NCBI GenBank assembly: GCA_001303705.1
Contig: LJUI01000035.1
Coordinates: 1-20,977 of the forward strand
DNA length: 20,977 nucleotides
From: a candidate division TA06 bacterium SM23_40
GTDB lineage: Bacteria; LJUI01; SM1-40
Direction of reading: 5' to 3'
In this document: piece by piece, positions 1-8,300 of the stretch
Position numbering within the stretch: the stretch's first letter is position 1
Layout of the letters: the number at the start of each line of letters is the position of its first letter
Program-made: the position numbers and the translations under genes
The notes under the pieces: generated by a model
Seen by the model: the letters and a program-made list of their open reading frames with translations, nothing else
Database searches by the model: none
What the model was told of the DNA's origin: nothing

Positions 1-186
1 GGGACCCTTGCGTCACAGGTGTGGCTGGTCGTGGCAATGCTCCTCGTCATCACCGGCCTGCGCCACCCTCAGCCCCTCAATGACATAACCCCGCTCGACG
101 GCAGTCGGCGGCTCTGGGCCCTCATTGCGTTTGCCCTGCTGGTGATCACCTTTGTCCCGAACCCGCTGGCGTTCCATTCGCCATAG
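1..186 (+). CDS. C-terminal end of a probable M50/site-2 protease-family membrane peptidase (partial)
   Basis: The frame is open from the first base of the window to TAG at 184-186, giving 61 residues. Two hydrophobic segments (about residues 7-20 and 42-54) flank a polar stretch reading RHPQPLNDITPLDGSRR, and the tail carries FVPNPL. As I recall, an R-H-P-x-P, P-L-x-x-x-R-R, then F-x-P-x-P pattern is typical of the C-terminus of site-2 protease-like M50 metalloproteases in bacteria. The catalytic HExxH part would lie left of the window and cannot be seen. The protein would be an inner-membrane zinc protease acting on membrane or signalling substrates. It ends 113 bp before the next gene on the same strand, and no clear terminator separates them. 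It could instead be another polytopic membrane protein, because only the tail is available. Confidence 0.55.
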   Translation, partial: GTLASQVWLVVAMLLVITGLRHPQPLNDITPLDGSRRLWALIAFALLVITFVPNPLAFHSP

Positions 187-299
187 AGAGCCGCGCCCCG
201 GGAGGGAAGACTCCACAGTTCCCTCTGGATCGCCCGGGCAGGGAAGGCGCTCCCTCCCCTCGACATGGTCGCCGACCGACCGAGAGAGGAGAGCCGTAC

Positions 300-1115
300 A
301 TGTTGATACGGTCGCTCATTCGCGCCCTCGTCGCCAGACCTTCGATTCCGAAGGGCCGGCGCCTTCATCCCTTCATCAAGCTCCTGTCGGAGCGGCGCTC
401 GATCAGGCACTTCTTCGATCGCGACATCCCTGACGACGACTTGGATACGATATTAGAAATAGGGCGGTTGTCTCCGAGCACGGCGAATCTCCAGACATGG
501 AGCTTCATCTCGCTTCGAAGAGCGGAGTGGGAGAAGACGTTCGGATCGCCCATCCCGTTCGGAGCCCCTCTGGCAATCGCCGTCTGTGTCGACCTGGACC
601 GCATCCGTCGTGCAGGATTCGAGACTCCCCCATATCCCCTATCGATGTACACGATCGGGCTCATCAATGCCTGTCTCGCAGCAATGAACATGCAGATCGC
701 GGCCCACGCACTGGGATACGGCACCGTCATGGTTTCGGATACGGGAAGGGTGGGATTCATGCATACCCGGTGGGCCCGGGAGCAGCTCGCTCTCCCCCCG
801 GGAGTCTTCCCGGTCTGCACGCTCCTCGTCGGATCGACACGCATGGAGGCACTCCTCATCCCGCCGCGGCTACCGCGCGAACTCGTGGCGATGAAGAGTG
901 CGTACACCGCGCCGGACTCAAAGCTCCTCAATCAATGGTACGAAGAGATGGGTGCCGTCGTCAGGGCACAGAATCCCTTCATGTCGATCCACAGGCGCCT
1001 CGATATGTACCTGAAGGAGCTCCCGCGGGTCGAGGCGGAGCTGGCCCGCCTGGTCTATGGTGACGAATCCGCGCCCCACTCGGTAAGCAGCGCTGGGAAA
1101 GGGGACGATGCCTGA
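300..1115 (+). CDS. Nitroreductase-family FMN-dependent oxidoreductase
   Basis: This 271-residue protein carries the nitroreductase signature near its N-terminus. ERRSIRHF (residues 31-38) is the FMN-phosphate-binding R-R-S-x-R motif. SPSTANLQTWSFI (58-70) corresponds to the (A/S)PS-x-x-N-x-Q-x-W flavin-contacting segment. The glycine-containing second half (AHALGYGTVMVSDTG, about 136-150) also fits. Such enzymes reduce nitro compounds, quinones or flavins with NAD(P)H in the cytoplasm; the substrate cannot be told from sequence. Length is slightly above the usual 180-250, owing to a basic 25-residue N-terminal extension and a long C-terminal helical tail. The ATG at 300 follows GAGAGGAG with good spacing. 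Its end overlaps the next gene by 8 bp, so the two are probably cotranscribed. Confidence 0.9.
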   Translation: MLIRSLIRALVARPSIPKGRRLHPFIKLLSERRSIRHFFDRDIPDDDLDTILEIGRLSPSTANLQTWSFISLRRAEWEKTFGSPIPFGAPLAIAVCVDLDRIRRAGFETPPYPLSMYTIGLINACLAAMNMQIAAHALGYGTVMVSDTGRVGFMHTRWAREQLALPPGVFPVCTLLVGSTRMEALLIPPRLPRELVAMKSAYTAPDSKLLNQWYEEMGAVVRAQNPFMSIHRRLDMYLKELPRVEAELARLVYGDESAPHSVSSAGKGDDA

Positions 1116-3063
1116 ACTCGTCGATCTTGAGGCCGTCCGGGAGGTGCTCGACATAGAGGTCGCCGGCCGCGGCATCGAACATGTCTCGATCACGCACCCG
1201 ATCGCAGTACGGTGTCGGTCTCATCAGTTCTTCAGGGAGCATGTCGAAGGGCGGCGCATTGAGGCAGTCGGGCGACGAGGCAAGTTCCTGTTCATCTCGT
1301 TAGACGATCGCACGGTCATCGTCATCAACCCCATGCTCGCCGGGAGGGTCCAGCTCTGCGCGAAGACCGCACGCCCGCGCAAGAGCACCTGTCTCCAGCT
1401 CACTCTCGATGACGGACGGGAGGTCCGCTACTTCGACGAACGCCAGATGGGGAAGATCTATCTCGCTCTCGACGGCGATTTCTCGGACATCCCCCAGCTC
1501 AATGATCTCGGGCCCGATGCACTCTCGCCTGATCTGACGAAGGAGGGATTCATCGCGCGGATGAAGCGATTCCGGGCGCCGATCAAGTCCGTGCTCACAA
1601 ACCAGCGGTGTCTGGCAGGGATCGGCAACGCCTACGCCGACGAGATCTTGTTCGAGGCGGGCATAAGCCCGCTCCGCCGCAGGGCGAGCCTGAGCCCGGA
1701 GGATCTCGATAGGCTGTACGAGGCGATGCTCCGTGTGTTCCGTACCGCGCTCGAAGAAGTTCGACGCCGCCTGGGCCGCGACATCCATATCGAGCATCGG
1801 GAGTTCATGAAGGTGCACCGACGCGACGCCACCACCTGCCAGCGATGTGGAAATCGGCTGACGGTCATCGGCGGACGCTCCCGCCCCACAGTCTTCTGCC
1901 GCCGATGCCAGCCACGATCGCTCGCCAGCTATCGGTCCGAGTTTCCCATCACCGAGCGCTGCATCTACCTGAACCACGCCTCTACCTCGCCCCTGCCCAA
2001 GCGCAGCCTCGAGGCGATCAACGCGTTCTTCTCGAGCCGACAGGAAAGCGGAGAGCAACGTGACGACCAACACTTCAACGCCCTCCGCGAGACGCGCTCG
2101 CTCCTCGCTCGCCTCATCGAAGGGGATCATCGCCGTCTCGCGCTGACCTTCAATACCTCGACCGGGCTCAACATCGTGGCACAGGGGCTCGACCTCCGGG
2201 GAGGCGATAACGTCGTGGTGGGCGAACGCGAGTTCCCGGCAAATGTCTATCCCTGGCTCCACCTCAGGCGAAAAGGGGTGGAAGTCCGGCTCGTGCCCAT
2301 GCCTGGCGGCCGGCTCGAGGTCGACACGATACGGGAGGCGATCGATCGGCGAACGAGGATCGTGGCGGCGAGCCTGGTCCAGTTCTCGAGCGGGTATCGG
2401 CTCGACGTCGCGGCTCTGGCCGGGCTATGCCATGATCAGGATATCTGGCTTGCCATAGATGGCATGCAGGCCGGAGGTGCGATCGCATTCGAGCCGGACA
2501 GGGAGGGTATCGACTTCTTCGCCTGCGCCGGGGCCAAGTGGCTCATGTCTCCTCAGGGAACGGCCTTCCTGTACTGCTCTGCCGCCGGGCTGGCGGCAAT
2601 CGAGCCAGCGTACATCGGCTGGCTCAGCGTTGCCGGTTCCGAGGACTTCGAGCACCTGCTCGACTTCACCCGCCCGCTGCACGACGACGCGCGAAGGCTC
2701 GAAGTGGGAAGCCTTCCGTACCACGACTTCTACGGAATGCGCGCGTCCGTCGACCTGCTCCTGGAGGTAGGGATAGAGCGCATCGAGGAGGCACGCCTCT
2801 CCCTGACAGATCCCCTGATCGCCTATCTCGAGCGCAGAGGTTTCGGAATCCGCGGCTCCACTGAGCGCGCCCGCCGCTCAGGGATCGTGGCGTTCGAGCA
2901 GACCGATGCTCCCGATCTGGCGAGGCGGCTTGCCCGTAGGGGGATCTATCTGTCCGCCCGTGAGGGCGCGATTCGCGTCGCTCCTCATTTCTACAATACG
3001 CCTGTGGAGATCGAACACCTCATCGCCGCGCTCGACGAGGAGGCCCGGGATGGTCCGAGTTGA
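1108..3063 (+). CDS. Fusion: Fpg/MutM-type DNA glycosylase + class V PLP-dependent aminotransferase
   Basis: This is a single 651-residue frame with two complete-looking enzymes. Residues 1-268 resemble formamidopyrimidine-DNA glycosylase, which removes oxidised bases from DNA. They show N-terminal Pro2-Glu3 (catalytic in the family), the conserved lysine in RRGKFLF, the GIGNAYADE motif of the helix-two-turn-helix, and a zinc finger with Cys244, Cys247, Cys264 and Cys267. Residues from about 274 to 651 resemble class V aminotransferases of the cysteine-desulfurase/isopenicillin-N-epimerase-like group. These show YLNHAS at the start, a TSTGLN phosphate-binding region, Asp451-x-x-Gln454 (AIDGMQ), and the Schiff-base lysine Lys477 (GAKWLMSPQG). 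I see no SufS-type catalytic Cys loop. Start: ATG after GGGAAAGGGG. No in-frame ATG, GTG or TTG lies near the junction, so the second half is unlikely to be made separately. The residue after MPEL is V rather than the usual P. Substrate of the aminotransferase half is unknown. Confidence 0.9.
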   Translation: MPELVDLEAVREVLDIEVAGRGIEHVSITHPIAVRCRSHQFFREHVEGRRIEAVGRRGKFLFISLDDRTVIVINPMLAGRVQLCAKTARPRKSTCLQLTLDDGREVRYFDERQMGKIYLALDGDFSDIPQLNDLGPDALSPDLTKEGFIARMKRFRAPIKSVLTNQRCLAGIGNAYADEILFEAGISPLRRRASLSPEDLDRLYEAMLRVFRTALEEVRRRLGRDIHIEHREFMKVHRRDATTCQRCGNRLTVIGGRSRPTVFCRRCQPRSLASYRSEFPITERCIYLNHASTSPLPKRSLEAINAFFSSRQESGEQRDDQHFNALRETRSLLARLIEGDHRRLALTFNTSTGLNIVAQGLDLRGGDNVVVGEREFPANVYPWLHLRRKGVEVRLVPMPGGRLEVDTIREAIDRRTRIVAASLVQFSSGYRLDVAALAGLCHDQDIWLAIDGMQAGGAIAFEPDREGIDFFACAGAKWLMSPQGTAFLYCSAAGLAAIEPAYIGWLSVAGSEDFEHLLDFTRPLHDDARRLEVGSLPYHDFYGMRASVDLLLEVGIERIEEARLSLTDPLIAYLERRGFGIRGSTERARRSGIVAFEQTDAPDLARRLARRGIYLSAREGAIRVAPHFYNTPVEIEHLIAALDEEARDGPS

Positions 3064-3072
3064 CATCTGGTA

Positions 3073-3831
3073 TCAATCGGGCTTGGGCACGTTGGTGAGG
3101 AGGGGGCCGTGGGACTCTTCGTACACGTAGATCTTGCTTCTCCGCGGCCGGAGATCTTCGGGGCGAGACGCCGACCCGGAGGTCTGTCCGTCTGACTCCT
3201 CGCCGGGCCCTCCCCGGTCGACGCCCGGAAGGTCCGCGCCGGCAGGAAGCTCATCTGATTCCTTATCTGTATCTGGTAACCCGCACGTTATCAATATCTT
3301 CTGTACGTAGTCCTGTGTCTCCCTGTACGGGGGGATACCGCCGTACCGCACCACTCGCTCCGGCCCGGCATTGTACGCCGCAAGGGCCAGTCTGATCTCC
3401 CCGTCGAACCGATCGAGCATCTCCCTCAGATAGCGCACTCCTCCCTCAATGTTCTGAACCGGGTCGAATGGATTGGAGACCCCGAGATCTACGGCCGTGG
3501 CCGGCATGAGCTGCATCAGCCCCATCGCCCCCTTAGGAGAGATGGCACGGGGATTGAATCCGGACTCGGCGTCGATTACTGCCCTGACCAGGGAGGTGGC
3601 GACACCGTACCGTTTCGCCGCCTCCTCGATGAGCGTCTCGTAGGAGACGGGATCCGCCCGGATGTTGCGGATCGCCGTCCGGAAAAGCTCCATACGCGCC
3701 GGATCCGGGACATTGGTAATTACGACCGACCTCCCCACCTTTCGATACCGTACTTCGTATGCATCCGCCGAGGCAACGACGCTCGCCACGAGCACGAAGG
3801 CGACTCCTATGGAGGTGATGCATCTGGCCAC
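3073..3831 (-). CDS. Periplasmic lytic transglycosylase (SLT domain)
   Basis: This 252-residue secreted protein has a signal peptide at about 1-24 (hydrophobic core [10 protein letters not shown], likely cleavage after ADA). A soluble lytic transglycosylase domain spans about 63-180. The catalytic glutamate is Glu89 in AESGFNPRA, followed by [10 protein letters not shown] (101-110) and [10 protein letters not shown] (151-160), all family hallmarks. It would cleave the MurNAc-GlcNAc bond of peptidoglycan non-hydrolytically. Short YEVRYRKVG...ITNVP and KIYVYEES...LTNVP segments flank the domain at both ends. They resemble each other and the DUF4124-type strand often attached to these enzymes. 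A low-complexity acidic linker covers about 186-225. It lies 7 bp downstream of a GWxTD gene, so it is the last gene of that unit, and it ends 9 bp from the convergent fusion gene. Confidence 0.92.
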   Translation of the reverse strand: MARCITSIGVAFVLVASVVASADAYEVRYRKVGRSVVITNVPDPARMELFRTAIRNIRADPVSYETLIEEAAKRYGVATSLVRAVIDAESGFNPRAISPKGAMGLMQLMPATAVDLGVSNPFDPVQNIEGGVRYLREMLDRFDGEIRLALAAYNAGPERVVRYGGIPPYRETQDYVQKILITCGLPDTDKESDELPAGADLPGVDRGGPGEESDGQTSGSASRPEDLRPRRSKIYVYEESHGPLLTNVPKPD

Positions 3832-3838
3832 AGAGCTC

Positions 3839-5290
3839 CTACCTCCTCCTCTTCCGTACCACCGTAGGATCTATGAGATCCTCCCAGTCAGGATCGAACG
3901 ACTCATCCTCATCGCTGGAGTAGACGAGTTCATACCTCCCGTACCCGGTGCGATCGATAAAGATGTACTGGTCGCCCCCGCGCCCGTAGTACAGCCAGCT
4001 GACATAGGAAGCATAACGGACGTCAGCCGGGTGCCTTTCGATCTCATCCGGCTCCCCGTTCTTTATGTAGATCCGGCCACGATCCGATCTGTGTCCCTTC
4101 TCGAAGCCGGAGGAGAAGTGCTCGTCGGCGTACTCAATGCGCCGGACAAACTCCTCGAGCAGTTCGTTTCGTGGCGTGCCGGGAAGGGGATCGCGATCTT
4201 TCCAGAACTTGACGAGGAACCTCTCTTTCCCCTCCGGGCTCAATGACTCATAGAGAGAGAGCTCGTCGCGGTCCGCGAGGTATTCGATCCGCTCGTACCA
4301 CTCCCCCCCCACCTCCTGCAGCCCCCGCAGCTCGGCGGCGGCATCCCGCTCAGGAGCCTCCTCTTCGCCTTCCTCGGAAAGCGCACGGAGTCCCACATCG
4401 CTGACCGCCTCGACATAGAACGGAGCACTCGCCGTCGCCTCTGTGCCGGACGAGAGGTCTTTGACGACAAGGGAGATAGCATATTCGCCGGCCTCCAGGG
4501 CAACGACATTGACGCCGCCCATCTCTACCGCGCTCTCCCCGGGAGTAGCTTTCCTCTTGGACGGCAGAGTGCGAACCTCCTTCCCCTTCGAGTCACAGAT
4601 CGTATACGCGATACTGAAGCTGTCAGGTATCTCTTCAGTGCCGGTGGTGAGGCCGTAGATTTCGCTGTACCAGTAGAGGATGGGGAATTTGCCCCCGAAC
4701 CGGTGCTCGGGATTCGGCGATATGTACAGGCCATTCTTGACGAACCGACTATCACTCGTATCGGCCTCGGCCTCGATCTTGATCGCGAGCTCCACATCGC
4801 TCACGGCCAGCTCTTCGGATGAGGGCGCCACAGGGACTGTGAGAACAACCTCGCCCGCCTTCTCGCTGGTGAGATCGGTCATGGCCAAGGAGATCTCGTA
4901 CTCGCCCGGGCTCACATTCTCGAGTTCCATCTGGTCCACCATCAGTGGAGCCTGACCCCCGGTCACCTCGTCCGGATCGACGACAGAGAAGTGCCCTTCC
5001 CAGCTGTCGCTCACCGTTGCCTTGGATCCCTTACGTTGTAGCACGAACGATGTACGGAACCGCGCGGTCCACCCGCCATCGTCCTCCTCGACATAACTGA
5101 AATCGGCCACCGGCAAGGTGTAGTAGAGTTCGACGTAACTCTTCCCCCCGCCCATGCGGAAGCGGCCAACATCTATGTGGAAGGTAAGATCGCCCTCGCT
5201 CTCGGCCGGCAGGGCCTGCTCGGACGCGAGAGAAGGGGCTGTACAGAGCGCCGCAATGAGCGCCATACTCACAACTACCGTCCGCTGCAT
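3839..5290 (-). CDS. GWxTD-domain secreted protein (second of a tandem pair)
   Basis: This 483-residue protein has a signal peptide at about 1-23 (hydrophobic [12 protein letters not shown], cleavage near LAS). Beta-rich regions follow to about residue 295, then an acidic linker (305-320). A C-terminal GWxTD-type domain spans about 328-465. The domain shows [15 protein letters not shown] (362-376), RIEYADEHF, and [21 protein letters not shown] (about 399-419). The family motif GWxTD is here GHRSD, so both Trp and Thr are replaced. The C-terminal tail is very acidic and ends in VRKRRR. The family has no assigned reaction that I know of; it is periplasmic or envelope-associated in several uncultured and soil phyla. 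Start: ATG after GGAGGAGAG. It lies 60 bp after the upstream paralogue and 7 bp before the transglycosylase, so the three are very likely one operon. Confidence 0.88.
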   Translation of the reverse strand: MQRTVVVSMALIAALCTAPSLASEQALPAESEGDLTFHIDVGRFRMGGGKSYVELYYTLPVADFSYVEEDDGGWTARFRTSFVLQRKGSKATVSDSWEGHFSVVDPDEVTGGQAPLMVDQMELENVSPGEYEISLAMTDLTSEKAGEVVLTVPVAPSSEELAVSDVELAIKIEAEADTSDSRFVKNGLYISPNPEHRFGGKFPILYWYSEIYGLTTGTEEIPDSFSIAYTICDSKGKEVRTLPSKRKATPGESAVEMGGVNVVALEAGEYAISLVVKDLSSGTEATASAPFYVEAVSDVGLRALSEEGEEEAPERDAAAELRGLQEVGGEWYERIEYLADRDELSLYESLSPEGKERFLVKFWKDRDPLPGTPRNELLEEFVRRIEYADEHFSSGFEKGHRSDRGRIYIKNGEPDEIERHPADVRYASYVSWLYYGRGGDQYIFIDRTGYGRYELVYSSDEDESFDPDWEDLIDPTVVRKRRR

Positions 5291-5350
5291 CGATCTCTCC
5301 TCCGCCCTCTCTCTCCCGATCTTCTTCGACAGGAGTCATTATGAGAGAGT

Positions 5351-6658
5351 TCAGTACCCCTGGTCAAGGGGGTAGACTAACCTGTATTCGCCGAAGCCCC
5401 GCTCATCGACGAAGATGAACTCTTCTCCCAGCGAATAGTAGTACCAGATCTCGTACGGGTGTGCATCGGGATCGAAGTAGTGGCGCTCGATCTCACTCGG
5501 GTGACCGAACTTGATGTATATGCGGCCCATGTCGCTCCGCCACCCGCCAAAGGGGCCGAGGAAATGGCTATCGGCATAATCGACGCGCCGGAAATACTCC
5601 AGCATCCGCTCATTCCTCTCCGTATTGGGAGTGGGATCGAATTCCTTCCAGAACTCGTTCCACAGCCTGACCCAATCCTCGGGCGGAGCGGATCTCAACC
5701 GCTCCCGCTCCTCGGGGGTGGCGACGTATTCGAGCTGTTCGACCCGTTCTTCATACTCCTCGCGAGAGGCAAAGAACGAGCCGACGACGGAGAACTTCGC
5801 CTCGCCGAACGCAACACGCTGCGTACGTTCGTCCTCCAGTCTGATGCTCAGCGCATACTCTCCCACCCTGAGCCCCTCCAGGGGAACCGTCCCCAACCTC
5901 ACAACCGTACCCTTCACCGCCATCACGCCCCTCGACCTGAGCTGGACGAGGCCGTCGGCATCGATGACGTACCATTCCTCACGCACGTCTCCCGAGTCAT
6001 CGGGTCCCCGATAGATCTCATAGGAGAAGAGGGCTCTCTCATCCGTCTCGTCGTAGCGCCGCTTCGGATATGCCTCCCACCCTTCTCTGCCAGTTGCCAG
6101 GCTCGTCGCCACCTCGTCGCCCGAGAAGATGAGGCCTTCCGACCTGACGAACGTGACGTCGCTCATCTGGAGCGAGCCGAACCCGAGATCCGGCACATGG
6201 AGTTCCTTTTCCACAGTCCCCTCCCGGCTGGAGTGCCGGTCTCGCAGCAACACGCTGAGATGATATTCACCGGGAGCAATGGAGAGCTCGTGCCGGCTTG
6301 TGATGAACCGCGACAGGCGCTGAGTCTGGGCGTACGCCTCGGGCTCCGAGTAGACTGTCCAGATGTCACCCGCCGCTTGATTGCCGGCAGTGTCACGCAG
6401 TATCGCCGACAGATCGTATCCCGCCTGATATGAATCGCCGACGGCGATGAACTGGAGTTGTTCGTAGACAACCGAGACCTCAATCTCCAGCTGCATTCTC
6501 TCGCCTTCGCCCAGGAACACATTCGTTGCCACATCGTACACGAGTGACCCCGACCAGTGAACCTCGTCGTCGGCGACACTCCCTGTCGCCAGGCAGAGAA
6601 GGCAGATCACCGTCGGGGTGAGATGCAACAGGACGCGTCGTGCGAGGCTGTTTCCCAC
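5351..6658 (-). CDS. GWxTD-domain secreted protein (first of a tandem pair)
   Basis: This 435-residue protein starts at GTG 6656-6658. I chose that start because GGAGAGGA lies 7 bases upstream and the first residues form a clean signal peptide (LARR, then a Leu/Ile/Thr-rich core, cleavage near SVA at 27-29). The reading frame extends upstream to 6868, but that part is Arg/Pro/Gly-rich, overlaps the TolC gene and crosses a likely promoter. A beta-rich region covers about 33-295. The GWxTD-type domain (about 300-430) shows NEFWKEFDPTPNTERNE (334-350), RVDYADSHF, then GGWRSDMGRIYIKFGHPSEIER (371-392). The motif reads GWRSD, with Ser for Thr. The aligned order of motifs matches the next gene, so the two are probably ancient paralogues. 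Biochemical role unknown; likely envelope. Confidence 0.88.
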   Translation of the reverse strand: MGNSLARRVLLHLTPTVICLLCLATGSVADDEVHWSGSLVYDVATNVFLGEGERMQLEIEVSVVYEQLQFIAVGDSYQAGYDLSAILRDTAGNQAAGDIWTVYSEPEAYAQTQRLSRFITSRHELSIAPGEYHLSVLLRDRHSSREGTVEKELHVPDLGFGSLQMSDVTFVRSEGLIFSGDEVATSLATGREGWEAYPKRRYDETDERALFSYEIYRGPDDSGDVREEWYVIDADGLVQLRSRGVMAVKGTVVRLGTVPLEGLRVGEYALSIRLEDERTQRVAFGEAKFSVVGSFFASREEYEERVEQLEYVATPEERERLRSAPPEDWVRLWNEFWKEFDPTPNTERNERMLEYFRRVDYADSHFLGPFGGWRSDMGRIYIKFGHPSEIERHYFDPDAHPYEIWYYYSLGEEFIFVDERGFGEYRLVYPLDQGY

Positions 6659-6692
6659 GGCAGAATCCTCTCCGAAATGGCCATTCATATAT

Positions 6693-6721
6693 ACAATAGC
6701 AGAACCAGGGCCCAGGGGCAA
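6693..6721 (-). promoter_or_regulatory. Candidate extended -10 sigma-70-type promoter for the GWxTD/transglycosylase unit
   Basis: On the - strand TTGCCC (6716-6721) and TATTGT (6693-6698) are separated by exactly 17 bases. TGC directly precedes the -10, which matches the TGn extended -10 element. Each hexamer matches 4 of 6 consensus positions. The predicted start near 6686 leaves a leader of about 28 bases before the GTG at 6658, and places the alternative ATG at 6688 at or before the transcript start. Located between the TolC gene and the first GWxTD gene. Confidence 0.45.
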
Positions 6722-6809
6722 GCGAAAAACCCCCGGCCGCCGCCAGCCTGTCGAACTCATCCCTCCCGCGGGCTTGATCCCGCCGCGGGCGCGCCCGATC
6801 CCCGACCGC

Positions 6810-8132
6810 TCAGGGAAGGGGCCCTCCAACCGCACTCTCCAGACGCGCCACGGCGAGGCGCCGGTCATAGACCGCCTCCACTTCCGACGATTCCGCCATG
6901 TTGAGGGCGAGCTGCGCAGTCACCAACTCGAGCGGAGCAGCGGCGCCCAGCCGATACCGCTCCTCAGCCATCCGGTAGTTTTCTCCCGCCTCCTCGCGTG
7001 CCAGCTCCACCACATCGAGACGCTTCGTCGCCTCCTGCACCGCGAGGTACGCGGCCTCAACCTCATACTCGATCGCCAGCACCCTCCTCCGCTTCTCCTG
7101 TCCGAGGAGCGCGCGCTGCGTGGCCGCCCTCGATAGGGCCGACTCACGACGCAATCCGTCAAACAGGGGGAGTTCCGCCCTGATGCCGATGCTCCAGCTG
7201 TCGTTCGCATCCCAGGTGGTCGCATCGTCCGGGAACTCCTCGCCGCTGTAGCTGTAGTCCGCCGTCACAAGGAGGGTCGGCAGGTACGTCGTCCTGGCAG
7301 AGAAGACATTCAGATTTGCCTGATGGAGCGCGGCGTCGACATTGGCGACCTCAGGACGGCGCTCAAACGCCAGATCCTTCAGGGCAGCGAGAACGGGCAC
7401 CTCACGCTGCACAATACCGGGAACCTCCTCTATCTCGACTGGACGATCGAACGGGATGCCCATCGCCCTGACAAGGGATGCCCTCGCCAAGTCGACCGCG
7501 CCTCTCGCAGTGATCAGATCCACCTCGGCCTGCGTCTTCTCCACTTTGATGCTGAGGTAGTCTGCCTTCGACGCCGCTCCCAGTTCGTATAGGGCCTCGG
7601 CATGGGCCAGATTCCCCTCGCTTCGTTCCAGAGCGAGCAGAGCCACATCCTCGAGCGCAATCGCCTTGAGAAGGCCATAGTAGCCCTCGGTCACGGCCAG
7701 GACCACGGCGTTCTCCATCTCGCGGAGCGACGCCCTGCCAGCCGTGACCGCTGCGCCCGCCGAAAAGATGCCCGTCCACCCGGGAAGATCGAGAAGAGGC
7801 TGGCTGAGCGAGAAACGAGTACTGTACGTCTCAGTCGTCACTTCTTCCATGACGCCCGTCGCGGAGATCCGAAAGCTCGGACCAGAACGTGTGTACCCGC
7901 TCGACGCATGAGCGCTCGGGAGCAGCGCCGAGAAGGAGGAGACGAAATCCGCCTGATCGAGGCGGAGATCCTCCTTGGTCTGGGCAAGGTCGGGGCTGTT
8001 TTCGATCGCGACCGCAATACAGTCGGCCAATGAGAGCGGGGATTCATAGACCTCGGTACCGCCTGCCCCCGCACATGACAGCAGGAGGACTACGGCCGCA
8101 GCAGCCCCCGTGCAGAACGAACCTCCTCGCAT
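6810..8132 (-). CDS. TolC-family outer-membrane efflux/secretion channel protein
   Basis: This 440-residue protein has a signal sequence (AAAAVVLLLSCAGAGG) with LLSC as a possible lipobox at about residues 22-25. The mature part has the two-repeat architecture of outer-membrane efflux proteins. Repeat one begins LSLADCIAVAIENSPDLAQTKEDL and continues with long Ala/Glu-rich helices (EALYELGAASKADYLSIKVE). Repeat two starts near RPEVANVDAALHQANLNV and ends RYRLGAAAPLELVTAQLALNMAE. Family members form trimeric channels across the outer membrane for efflux pumps or type I secretion. Start: ATG 8130-8132, preceded by AAAGGAGG. An ATG six codons upstream (8150) is rejected because the Shine-Dalgarno lies inside that extension. 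No membrane-fusion protein or inner-membrane pump gene is adjacent, so the partner is unknown. Confidence 0.9.
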   Translation of the reverse strand: MRGGSFCTGAAAAVVLLLSCAGAGGTEVYESPLSLADCIAVAIENSPDLAQTKEDLRLDQADFVSSFSALLPSAHASSGYTRSGPSFRISATGVMEEVTTETYSTRFSLSQPLLDLPGWTGIFSAGAAVTAGRASLREMENAVVLAVTEGYYGLLKAIALEDVALLALERSEGNLAHAEALYELGAASKADYLSIKVEKTQAEVDLITARGAVDLARASLVRAMGIPFDRPVEIEEVPGIVQREVPVLAALKDLAFERRPEVANVDAALHQANLNVFSARTTYLPTLLVTADYSYSGEEFPDDATTWDANDSWSIGIRAELPLFDGLRRESALSRAATQRALLGQEKRRRVLAIEYEVEAAYLAVQEATKRLDVVELAREEAGENYRMAEERYRLGAAAPLELVTAQLALNMAESSEVEAVYDRRLAVARLESAVGGPLP

Positions 8133-8190
8133 GCGTCCTCCTTTCAACACATCGGTCGATCGGCGCGTCGCCGTGCCGGGCCGTAGCGCC

Positions 8191-8208
8191 CCAGGGGTCG
8201 CCCCCTGG
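8191..8208. other. Perfect hairpin in the asd-TolC gap
   Basis: CCAGGGG and CCCCTGG form a perfect 7-bp inverted repeat. On the - strand transcript the loop is GCGA, a GNRA tetraloop. It lies about 90 bases past the asd stop and about 60 bases before the TolC start codon. There is no U-run after it on either strand, so it is not a standard intrinsic terminator. It could stabilise the asd 3' end or be a structured part of the TolC leader. Confidence 0.35.
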
Positions 8209-8300
8209 CCCGGTTCGGGTCAATGCACCAGAGTCTATGACAGCGCAGGCGGGCCTCACCGGTTGGCGCGAACGCCACACCGATGGCCCTGTCCCGGCAA

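Noticed and set aside
200-258. GGGAGGG at 200-206 with CCCTCCC at 252-258, as a terminator between the M50 remnant and the nitroreductase gene
   Set aside because: The loop would be 45 bases and no T-run follows; likely chance in GC-rich sequence.
1897-1990. Possibility that the fusion is two genes joined by a sequencing frameshift
   Set aside because: No hidden stop or start codon lies near the junction in any forward frame, and both domains are in the same frame. An assembly deletion cannot be fully excluded from sequence alone.
1300-2262. 320-codon open frame on the - strand opposite the glycosylase-aminotransferase fusion
   Set aside because: Antisense to conserved motifs of two enzyme families; no motif or ribosome-binding site supports it.
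5459-6433. 324-codon open frame on the + strand opposite the first GWxTD gene
   Set aside because: Antisense shadow of a gene with signal peptide, Shine-Dalgarno and family motifs; no supporting features of its own.
6722-6745. Run of five T on the - strand after a GC-rich stretch, as a terminator for the TolC gene
   Set aside because: Only a weak 5-bp stem with a G-U pair forms, and three G separate it from the T-run; too poor to call.
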